From: Bacteroidales bacterium
Lineage (GTDB): Bacteria; Bacteroidota; Bacteroidia; Bacteroidales; UBA12481
NCBI GenBank assembly: GCA_028707745.1
Contig: JAQWAJ010000139.1
Span: forward strand, 1-5,705
DNA: 5,705 nucleotides
Direction of reading: 5' to 3'
Part shown: piece after piece, positions 1 to 5,705 of the stretch
How positions within the stretch are numbered: position 1 is the stretch's first letter
How the letters are laid out: the number at the start of each line of letters is the position of its first letter
Made by a program: the position numbers and the translations under genes
Notes under the pieces: model-generated
Seen by the model: only the letters and a program-made list of their open reading frames with translations
What the model was told of the DNA's origin: nothing
Databases searched by the model: none

Positions 1-219
1 TATTTTGGTGATACCGTTGTAACCAGCGGTTTTTCAACGATCTTTCCGGAAGGCGAGATGGTCGGGCGGGTGACTGAGGTGAACCATACCCGGGCAGGCA
101 GTTTTTTTGAGCTTAAAGTGTTGTTAAACCAGGACTTTAAAAAGCTGACGCGGGTTTATGTAATCAGGAATTTTAACAAGGTCGAACAGGAAAGGCTGGA
201 ATTACAGACCTATGATTGA
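1..219 (+). CDS. mreC: Rod shape-determining protein MreC, C-terminal end (partial)
   Basis: The reading frame is open from the first base of the window to a TGA at 217-219, giving the last 72 residues of a protein whose start lies upstream. Residues 3-23 (GDTVVTSG, then FPEG and VGRV) match the conserved C-terminal beta domain of MreC, where a 'GD.VVTSG....FP.G..VG.V' pattern is usual. MreC is a periplasmic protein with one membrane anchor. It links the cytoplasmic MreB filament to RodA and PBP2 and promotes the active state of that pair. The identity is supported by the mreD-mrdA-rodA genes directly downstream. The stop codon lies inside the start of mreD (8-base overlap), which suggests translational coupling. 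The truncation is only due to the window edge. Confidence 0.93.
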   Translation, partial: YFGDTVVTSGFSTIFPEGEMVGRVTEVNHTRAGSFFELKVLLNQDFKKLTRVYVIRNFNKVEQERLELQTYD

Positions 220-745
220 GCAACTTAATCGATATGTGTTTCGCTTTATCCTGGTGGTGCTTTTCCAGGTGTTGGTACTGAATAACATTCAGTTCAGCGG
301 CTATATCAATCCCTATTTTTATATCTGGTATATTTTAGTGCTGCCGTTTGATACCCCGGGCTGGGTTTTGTTGGTCACGGCATTTTTTCTGGGACTTGGC
401 ATCGATGTTTTTCCGCAGGGTTTGGCTGGAAACGGATCGACACTTGGAACGCATACTGCCGCCACGGTACTGATTGCTTTTTGCAGGCCGAGGGTGTTAC
501 GGTGGATCAACCCGCGTGATGAATATGAGCCTGGCACATTCCCCGACTCAAAGAATTACGGCATTATCTGGTTCCTGTCGTATGCGCTTATCATGATCGG
601 TATTCACCATTTTGTACTGTTTTTCCTTGAAGATCTTTCATTGAGGGATTTCTTCAGAACTTTGCTCAGAGTATTGTTGAGTGGAGGTTTTACTTTGATA
701 ATCATGCTCTTGTGGGAAGGTATCCGCTTTAGGATTCCCAGATAA
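212..745 (+). CDS. mreD: Rod shape-determining membrane protein MreD
   Basis: This 177-residue, very hydrophobic protein has about six predicted membrane segments (roughly residues 8-26, 34-48, 50-66, 77-93, 117-137 and 147-168), the usual length and topology for MreD. The stretch at 61-84, with GLGIDVFPQG followed by a Gly/Thr-rich run and HTAA, matches the family's conserved 'GL..D.F.....G.H' region. MreD is an inner-membrane partner of MreC in the elongasome; its biochemical activity is not well defined. Its identity rests as much on position as on sequence, since MreD is poorly conserved: it lies between mreC and the PBP2 gene. The ATG at 212 is chosen because it begins just before the first membrane helix and overlaps the mreC stop by 8 bases. 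No Shine-Dalgarno sequence is seen, so reinitiation after mreC is plausible. Confidence 0.92.
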   Translation: MIEQLNRYVFRFILVVLFQVLVLNNIQFSGYINPYFYIWYILVLPFDTPGWVLLVTAFFLGLGIDVFPQGLAGNGSTLGTHTAATVLIAFCRPRVLRWINPRDEYEPGTFPDSKNYGIIWFLSYALIMIGIHHFVLFFLEDLSLRDFFRTLLRVLLSGGFTLIIMLLWEGIRFRIPR

Positions 746-751
746 ACCATT

Positions 752-2563
752 ATGCAAAATCCGAATTCAAACCGGAAATACATTATCGCAGGAATGGTAC
801 TTACGCTGACAGCCATTTTCATCATCCGTCTGTTCTATATCCAGATTATTGATAAATCCTATCAGCTGTCATCAAATAACAACTCCCGGTTGAGAGTGGT
901 GGAATATCCCGGCAGGGGTATGATGTTCGACCGATACGGAAAGCCTTTGGTTTACAATGAACCGGTTTATGACTTGCTGATGTTGCCGCAACAGGTAAAA
1001 GCCTTTGATACGCTTGAATTGTGCAGGATACTCAGCATTGATATTGTGGAATTTCGCGAATCGGTGAGAAAAGCACGGGAGTATTCGCGCTACCGCCAGT
1101 CAGCCGTTGTCAGGCAGGTCAGTATGGAGCAGTTTGCCATGCTGAGTGAAAGATTGTACAAGTATCCCGGCTTTTCGTTCCAGATACGCTCACAGCGAAA
1201 ATATCCGCAACCGATCGCTCCTCATCTTTTAGGGTATGTTGGCGAGGTTAACGTGGAAGATCTGAAGAAAGATCCCTATTATCAGAGTGGTGACTATATT
1301 GGAAAATCGGGACTTGAACAGGAATATGAGGAGTACCTGAGGGGGCGGAAGGGGATCAGTTTCATGCTGGTTGATGTACACAACCGTCTGCAAGGGAAAT
1401 TTGAGAACGGGCGATACGATACTATTCCTGAACCAGGGCGAAAACTGACCATTACGATTGATGCAGCCTTACAGGAGTACGGTGAAAAGCTGCTGGCTCA
1501 TAAAAAGGGTAGTATTGTAGCGATAGAACCTTCGACGGGTGAAATACTGGCGATGATCTCCAGTCCGGCTTACGATCCCAATGAGCTTGTCGGCCGTATC
1601 CGGGGCCAGAATTTTGAGCGGTTGATGAACGACTCGCTGAATCCGCTGTTTAACCGGGCTACCATGTCGAGGTATTCACCGGGTTCCATTTTTAAGGTTG
1701 TTCAGGCTTTAGTCGCTTTACAATTGGGGGTGATCGACGAGTTTTACAGTGTGGATTGCAACAAAGACATTATCGGATGTCACAACCATCCGAACGCACA
1801 CGGATTGCGTGAGGGAATCCAGTATTCCTGCAATCCTTATTTCTACAATGTATTCCGCAGGATCATCCTGCAAGGGAAAAGCACTAACCAGTTTAAGGAT
1901 AGTCAGATCGGATTGAAAATATGGGACGAGATGGTTTTCACCTTTGGACTCGGGCAGATACTTCCGACGGATTTTCCTGGAATAAAGCCCGGACTGGTGC
2001 CGGACGGGGAGTTATACGATAAGATGCATGGAGCCAACCGGTGGGCATTCAGTACCATCTATTCGAACTCCATTGGCCAGGGTGAGGTGGAAACCGTACC
2101 CATTCAGATTGCCAATCTGGCTGCAATTATTGCCAACCGGGGATTTTATTATGTGCCCCATTTCATCAGGTCGATTGAAGGCATCGATACTATTCCTCAA
2201 AAGTTCAAGGATCCTGTGCATACGGCCATCGATCCAAAATATTTTGATATTGTGGCCGACGGCATGCAGCGGGTTGTTTACGATCCCGGAGGAACAGGAT
2301 GGAAAGCGCAGGTGCCCGGCGTCATTGTTTGTGGTAAAACGGGTACCGTGCAAAACTCGGGAGGGAAAGAGGACCATTCGGGTTTCTTTGCCTTTGCGCC
2401 CAAAGAGAGACCCCGCATCGCGATAGTCGCTTATGTGGAGAATTCAGGAGCGGGTGGCATGTATGCCGCAACCATTACCAGTCTGATGATTGAGAAATAT
2501 ATGAATGGCACCATCACTCAGGCAGATAAAGAGTTATCCATATTAGAATACCAGCAATTCTGA
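752..2563 (+). CDS. mrdA: Penicillin-binding protein 2, elongasome peptidoglycan transpeptidase
   Basis: This 603-residue class B penicillin-binding protein cross-links peptidoglycan during cell elongation, working with RodA on the outer face of the cytoplasmic membrane. A single N-terminal membrane anchor lies at about residues 10-32. It is followed by the dimerisation/pedestal domain with the hallmark PGRGMMFDRYGKPL (53-66) and YIGKSGLEQEYEEYLRG (182-198). The transpeptidase domain carries all three active-site motifs: SIFK (catalytic Ser312, Lys315), SCN (359-361) and KTG (529-531). The length is normal for PBP2. Residues 336-360 hold three Cys (336, 343, 360) and three His (344, 346, 350) between the first two motifs; this may be a metal site, which I infer only from position. 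The gene follows mreD after 6 bases and overlaps rodA by one base. The start at 752 has no clear Shine-Dalgarno sequence. PBP3/FtsI is unlikely given the rodA neighbour. The mrdA symbol follows E. coli usage. Confidence 0.96.
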   Translation: MQNPNSNRKYIIAGMVLTLTAIFIIRLFYIQIIDKSYQLSSNNNSRLRVVEYPGRGMMFDRYGKPLVYNEPVYDLLMLPQQVKAFDTLELCRILSIDIVEFRESVRKAREYSRYRQSAVVRQVSMEQFAMLSERLYKYPGFSFQIRSQRKYPQPIAPHLLGYVGEVNVEDLKKDPYYQSGDYIGKSGLEQEYEEYLRGRKGISFMLVDVHNRLQGKFENGRYDTIPEPGRKLTITIDAALQEYGEKLLAHKKGSIVAIEPSTGEILAMISSPAYDPNELVGRIRGQNFERLMNDSLNPLFNRATMSRYSPGSIFKVVQALVALQLGVIDEFYSVDCNKDIIGCHNHPNAHGLREGIQYSCNPYFYNVFRRIILQGKSTNQFKDSQIGLKIWDEMVFTFGLGQILPTDFPGIKPGLVPDGELYDKMHGANRWAFSTIYSNSIGQGEVETVPIQIANLAAIIANRGFYYVPHFIRSIEGIDTIPQKFKDPVHTAIDPKYFDIVADGMQRVVYDPGGTGWKAQVPGVIVCGKTGTVQNSGGKEDHSGFFAFAPKERPRIAIVAYVENSGAGGMYAATITSLMIEKYMNGTITQADKELSILEYQQF

Positions 2564-3993
2564 TGGCAAACCCAAGAACAAATTTCATCGCCCGATTGGA
2601 TTGGTTGACGATCATCATCTTTCTTCTGATGGTGGTATTTGGCTGGATGAACATTTTTTCTGCTACCCAGAATGAGGGTGCAGCTGGTTCGATCTTTGAT
2701 TTCAGCCAGCGATACAGCAAACAGTTTTATTATATACTCACGGCATTTGTGATCGCCATCCTCACCCTGAGCATCGACGGTAAGGTCTGGAGTTTTTTCT
2801 CCTTCCCGATCTATGGCCTCACCCTGTTGATTTTGCCGATCACCATTCTGATCGGTAAAGAGATCAACGGAGCCCGGGCCTGGATTTTTATCGGAACATT
2901 CAGCCTTCAGCCGGCAGAATTCGTCAAGTTCGCAACCGCCCTTGCCCTCGCTAAAGTTTTATCTGATTATAATTTCCAGATACATAAGCCGAAAAATCTG
3001 CTGACCGTTGGAGCAATCATCGGGCTCCCGATCCTTCTGATCCTCCTTCAGAAAGACACCGGTACGGCATTGGTTTTTCTGATATTCGTTCTGGTACTTT
3101 TCAGAGAGGGGCTCTCCTGGGTCGTGTTGTTTGTAGCGGCGTTGGCGATCATCCTTTTCGTGTGTACCATGTTGGTTCCATTACCCGTGCTGTTGCCGGT
3201 AATCAGCGCCATTGCCCTGATGATCACCTGGCTTTATCAGCGGAACCTCAAGTTTTTCGGTTATGGTTCACTGATACTGGGCGGGCTCTTCGGACTGGCG
3301 GCTCTGGCTTCACATTTTCTTGGAGAAGAGTGGTCGATCGACCGCATGTTTTTTATTGCTTCATTCATTGCATTCCTCATCTGGCTGGTCATCATTATCC
3401 GAAAAAAGCATAATCCCCTGCTGCTGATCCTTTTTACCTGGATCGGAGCTGTTTTCTTTATTTTTTCAGTCGATTTTGTATTCCATGATATTCTGCAACC
3501 CCATCAGCAGTCGCGTATCAATACCATTCTCGGTCTCGAAAGCGATCCCCTGGGCGTCGGTTACAATCTGAACCAGTCGAAGATAGCCATTGGTTCGGGC
3601 GGATTCTTTGGAAAAGGTTTTCTTCAGGGAACCCAAACCCGGTTTAATTTTGTGCCGGAACAGAGCACCGATTTTATTTTTTGCACAGTCGGTGAAGAGT
3701 GGGGTTTCCTGGGAAGCCTCTTTGTGCTGGCATTGTTTGCGGGTCTAATTCTCCGGATCATTGTACTGGCTGAGCGCCAAAGATCAACATTTTCAAGAGT
3801 TTATGGATATGGTTTGGCTTCCATACTGATCTTTCATTTTGCCATTAATATCGGTATGACCATCGGGCTCGTGCCGGTTATCGGGATACCTCTGCCTTTT
3901 TTCAGCTATGGGGGCTCCTCCCTCTGGGCATTTACACTGATGCTTTTTGTCTTTTTAAGGTTCGATACTGACCGGTATCAAATAGTTTCATAA
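2563..3993 (+). CDS. rodA: RodA, SEDS-family peptidoglycan glycosyltransferase (long form)
   Basis: RodA polymerises lipid II into glycan strands in the inner membrane and forms a complex with PBP2, encoded just upstream. The diagnostic SEDS regions are present: NGARAWI (102-108) with QPAEFVK (116-122), QKDTGTAL (163-170), ESDPLGVGYNLNQSKIAIGSGG (from 326) and PEQSTDFIF (365-373), then the C-terminal IPLPFFSYGGSS (442-453). Asp328 in ESDPLG probably corresponds to the essential Asp of SEDS enzymes (Asp262 in E. coli RodA, from memory). At 476 residues it is about 100 longer than E. coli RodA (370). The excess lies at about 187-305, where four to five hydrophobic segments occupy what is a short stretch in E. 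coli. Its ATG shares a base with the mrdA stop (TGATG), so translation is probably coupled. FtsW is less likely because of the PBP2 partner and the ESDPLG-type motif. Confidence 0.95.
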   Translation: MANPRTNFIARLDWLTIIIFLLMVVFGWMNIFSATQNEGAAGSIFDFSQRYSKQFYYILTAFVIAILTLSIDGKVWSFFSFPIYGLTLLILPITILIGKEINGARAWIFIGTFSLQPAEFVKFATALALAKVLSDYNFQIHKPKNLLTVGAIIGLPILLILLQKDTGTALVFLIFVLVLFREGLSWVVLFVAALAIILFVCTMLVPLPVLLPVISAIALMITWLYQRNLKFFGYGSLILGGLFGLAALASHFLGEEWSIDRMFFIASFIAFLIWLVIIIRKKHNPLLLILFTWIGAVFFIFSVDFVFHDILQPHQQSRINTILGLESDPLGVGYNLNQSKIAIGSGGFFGKGFLQGTQTRFNFVPEQSTDFIFCTVGEEWGFLGSLFVLALFAGLILRIIVLAERQRSTFSRVYGYGLASILIFHFAINIGMTIGLVPVIGIPLPFFSYGGSSLWAFTLMLFVFLRFDTDRYQIVS

Positions 3994-4078
3994 ACAGCTA
4001 TTTGTCATGATTCAGTTATGCCGAAACTTTTATATTTAAGGCATTAAAATAATCTGTTTAAAAAGATTTGGAGGCTTT
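3994..4078 (+). promoter_or_regulatory. AT-rich intergenic gap, possible promoter region for the P-loop gene
   Basis: These 85 bases between rodA and the next gene are visibly more AT-rich than the flanking coding DNA. They are the only gap here large enough for a promoter. A TATATTTA (4031-4038) is one base off the Bacteroidota -7 consensus TAnnTTTG, and a TTTG sits at 4001-4004. The 26-base spacing between them exceeds the usual 19-21, so a specific promoter call is not justified. No convincing rho-independent terminator hairpin for the mre operon is visible, so read-through from rodA is also possible. Confidence 0.3.
4070..4074 (+). promoter_or_regulatory. Shine-Dalgarno sequence GGAGG
   Basis: GGAGG ends four bases before the ATG at 4079 and supports that start. 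It is the only strong Shine-Dalgarno sequence at any start in this window; the mreD, mrdA, rodA and MBOAT starts show none, as is usual in Bacteroidota. Confidence 0.6.
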
Positions 4079-5416
4079 ATGTTCAGAAAAAAGATCATTA
4101 TCATCGGCGCTGCCGGTCGTGATTTTCACAATTTCAACACGTATTACAGAGATCATTCGGAGTATGAGGTGGTAGCCTTTACTGCTGCCCAGATTCCCGA
4201 CATTGACGGTCGTAAGTATCCGGCAGCACTTGCCGGTAACCTTTATCCGGATGGGATTCCGATCTATGCCCAGCAAGATCTTCCGGCGTTGATTGCCAAG
4301 TATGATGTGGATTGCTGTGTGTTTTCCTACAGTGATGTGCCTTATCCACGAGTGATGGCCGTGAGTGCCCTGGTGAACGCCTGCGGAGCCAACTTTGCTC
4401 TCCTGGGGCCAAAAGGTACTATGATCAAAAGTACCAAGCCGGTTATCGCCGTTGTGGCTTCGCGCACCGGATGCGGAAAAAGCCAGACATCCAGAAAAGT
4501 GATCGAAATCCTGATGGAGATGGGGCTGAATGTGGTGGCTGTTCGCCATCCAATGCCTTATGGCGACCTGGTTGCCCAAAAAGTTCAGCGTTATGCTGAA
4601 GTGGCTGACCTTGAAAAACACAAGTGCACGGTGGAGGAAATGGAAGAGTATGAACCGCATGTGGTACGCGGGAATGTTATCTATGCCGGGGTCGACTATG
4701 AGGCCATTCTGAGGGAAGCTGAAAAGGATCCGAAAGGATGCGATGTGGTTCTGTGGGATGGCGGCAATAATGACTTTTCATTCTACAAGCCGGATCTTAC
4801 CATTACCGTTGTCGACCCGCACCGGGCCGGGCATGAGTTGTCATACTACCCCGGTGAAGTGAACCTCCGGCTGGCAGATGTTGTGGTGATCAATAAAATA
4901 GATACTGCATCGCCTGAAGATGTTCAAACGGTTCGTGACAATATCGCTAAGGTGAATCCGAAAGCCATCGTGATCGACGGTGCATCGCCCATCAGGGTAG
5001 ATGATCCTTCACTGATCCATGGAAAACGCGTACTGATCGTCGAAGACGGGCCAACACTTACCCATGGTGAGATGAAACTCGGAGCCGGTGTGGTTGCCGC
5101 ACGCAAGTTCGGTGCAGCCGAAGAAGTGGACCCGAGGCCCTATACTGTTGGAAAATTATCGGAAACCTTCCGGATTTACCCGAATATAGGTAAATTGCTG
5201 CCCGCAATGGGTTATGGTAAACAACAGCTTAAAGACCTGGAAACAACCATTAACAATACCGATTGCGATTCCGTGATTATCGGAACGCCGATTGACCTGA
5301 ACCGCATTATTAAGATCAAAAAGCCAAACACCAGGGTGTATTATGATCTTCAGGAGATTGGTCAGCCGGATTTGACCGGAGTTTTGAAGGATTTTGTTAA
5401 AACGCACATTAAATAA
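4079..5416 (+). CDS. Cyclic 2,3-diphosphoglycerate synthetase-like P-loop protein / predicted GTPase (COG2403 type)
   Basis: This 445-residue protein appears cytosolic, with no signal peptide or membrane segment. It resembles the family typified by archaeal cyclic 2,3-diphosphoglycerate synthetase (about 460 residues in Methanothermus), which closes 2,3-diphosphoglycerate into a cyclic anhydride using ATP. Bacterial members are mostly labelled predicted GTPases and have no settled function. An N-terminal Rossmann-like domain begins KKIIIIGAAGRDFHNFN (4-20). The P-loop SRTGCGKS (128-135) lies after a hydrophobic strand at 121-127; its first position is Ser rather than the canonical Gly. VVLWDGGNND (223-232) looks like a Walker B/switch region, and INKID (271-275) fits the G4 guanine-specificity motif NKxD, arguing for GTP. 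The C-terminal domain after about 315 is less recognisable. The ATG at 4079 has GGAGG upstream. It lies 85 bases after rodA and 27 bases before an MBOAT gene. I am fairly sure of the family but not of the reaction, and production of cyclic 2,3-diphosphoglycerate here is unproven. Confidence 0.8.
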   Translation: MFRKKIIIIGAAGRDFHNFNTYYRDHSEYEVVAFTAAQIPDIDGRKYPAALAGNLYPDGIPIYAQQDLPALIAKYDVDCCVFSYSDVPYPRVMAVSALVNACGANFALLGPKGTMIKSTKPVIAVVASRTGCGKSQTSRKVIEILMEMGLNVVAVRHPMPYGDLVAQKVQRYAEVADLEKHKCTVEEMEEYEPHVVRGNVIYAGVDYEAILREAEKDPKGCDVVLWDGGNNDFSFYKPDLTITVVDPHRAGHELSYYPGEVNLRLADVVVINKIDTASPEDVQTVRDNIAKVNPKAIVIDGASPIRVDDPSLIHGKRVLIVEDGPTLTHGEMKLGAGVVAARKFGAAEEVDPRPYTVGKLSETFRIYPNIGKLLPAMGYGKQQLKDLETTINNTDCDSVIIGTPIDLNRIIKIKKPNTRVYYDLQEIGQPDLTGVLKDFVKTHIK

Positions 5417-5430
5417 TAAGCCTTAGGGTT

Positions 5431-5488
5431 AACCGGTAAGAATATGGTATTCAGCAGCAGCTTGTTTCTGATTTGGTTCTTACCGGTT
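5431..5488 (+). repeat. Perfect 12-base inverted repeat spanning the MBOAT start codon
   Basis: AACCGGTAAGAA at 5431-5442 is the exact reverse complement of TTCTTACCGGTT at 5477-5488. In RNA a U·G pair (5443 with 5476) could extend the stem, leaving a loop of about 32 bases. The left arm lies in the untranslated leader. The right arm encodes residues 12-15 (FLPV) of the MBOAT protein, and the ATG at 5444 sits at the start of the loop. A T-rich run (5487-5496, TTTTCCTTTT) follows the stem. It could act as a translational control hairpin or an attenuator; function is inferred. Confidence 0.5.
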
Positions 5489-5705
5489 TTCCTTTTGTCG
5501 TATTACCTTGTTCCCAATAAGTACCGGAACTGGCTGGCGCTCTTTGCCAGTATTCTGTTTTACAGCTGGGGTGCTCCCCGGTTCATCTTTGTCATACTCG
5601 GCACCACATTCCTCGATTTTCATCTGGTTAAGTGGATGGATGCTTCAAAAAGCAAGCTCCACCGGCGATTGTTGCTGACTTTATCGGTTTCGATAAACCT
5701 CGGAC
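5444..5705 (+). CDS. AlgI/DltB-like MBOAT membrane O-acyltransferase, N-terminal part (partial)
   Basis: The frame is open from ATG 5444 to the window end, giving 87 residues. The opening MVFSSSLFLIWFLPVFLLSYY, then RNW (28-30) and LFYSWGAPRF (38-47), is typical of the N-terminus of AlgI-type MBOAT proteins, which usually start 'M.FSS..FL..FLP......Y' and carry 'LFY.WG.P' in the second helix. Two hydrophobic helices (about 6-22 and 30-56) are visible. Such proteins move acyl groups, often acetyl, across or onto exported polysaccharides, usually with a periplasmic SGNH/AlgJ-like partner. The catalytic His lies in the C-terminal half, outside the window, so activity and substrate cannot be judged. 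No Shine-Dalgarno sequence is seen, but the conserved N-terminus fixes the start. The 27-base spacing suggests co-transcription with the upstream P-loop gene. The alginate label is a family name only. Confidence 0.85.
   Translation, partial: MVFSSSLFLIWFLPVFLLSYYLVPNKYRNWLALFASILFYSWGAPRFIFVILGTTFLDFHLVKWMDASKSKLHRRLLLTLSVSINLG

Noticed and set aside
2028..2426. A 132-codon + strand frame inside mrdA, with a 121-codon - strand frame overlapping it
   Set aside because: Both fall in the transpeptidase domain of PBP2, which contains the KTG motif and is clearly the coding frame. Neither shows a family signature.
4001..4038. Possible Bacteroidota promoter (TTTG at 4001, TATATTTA at 4031)
   Set aside because: The spacing is 26 bases instead of about 19-21 and the -7 element lacks the final G; kept only as a general note on the intergenic gap.
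4415..4435. Small inverted repeat GGTACT / AGTACC
   Set aside because: A 6-base stem inside a coding frame is expected by chance, and the codons are explained by the protein.
4058..4660. A 200-codon open frame on the - strand opposite the COG2403 gene
   Set aside because: It lies antisense to a well-supported coding gene, shows no recognisable domain, and has a low-complexity His-rich composition typical of antisense shadow frames.
5431..5496. Rho-independent terminator for the COG2403 gene
   Set aside because: The stem and T-rich tail fit loosely, but the loop is over 30 bases and the structure runs into the conserved MBOAT coding sequence, so a simple terminator is unlikely.

Overview
The window looks like chromosomal DNA from a member of the Bacteroidota. 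The evidence is the gene order mreC-mreD-PBP2-rodA, an unusually long RodA with extra membrane segments, a PBP2 with a Cys/His-rich stretch before its second active-site motif, and starts that mostly lack a Shine-Dalgarno sequence. GC content is moderate. I cannot place it below phylum or order level.

Layout: all genes lie on the + strand. Positions 1-219 are the 3' end of mreC. mreD (212-745) overlaps it by 8 bases. mrdA, encoding PBP2 (752-2563), follows after 6 bases. rodA (2563-3993) overlaps mrdA by one base (TGATG). These four form the elongasome operon: MreC and MreD are the membrane scaffold, RodA polymerises glycan strands from lipid II, and PBP2 cross-links them during side-wall growth. 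An AT-rich 85-base gap (3994-4078) separates this block from the next gene and is the only substantial non-coding stretch.

The second block starts at 4079 with a 445-residue P-loop protein of the cyclic 2,3-diphosphoglycerate synthetase-like / predicted GTPase family (COG2403 type). Its role in bacteria is not established. It is the only gene here with a strong Shine-Dalgarno sequence (GGAGG). After 27 bases comes the 5' end of an AlgI/DltB-like MBOAT membrane O-acyltransferase (5444 onward), cut by the window edge.

Most of the window is ordinary, conserved cell-wall machinery. Two things deserve a second look. One is the COG2403 protein placed between the elongasome genes and an acyltransferase gene. 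The other is a perfect 12-base inverted repeat that puts the MBOAT start codon in the loop of a potential mRNA hairpin. I see no mobile element, CRISPR array, tRNA, rRNA or phage gene.
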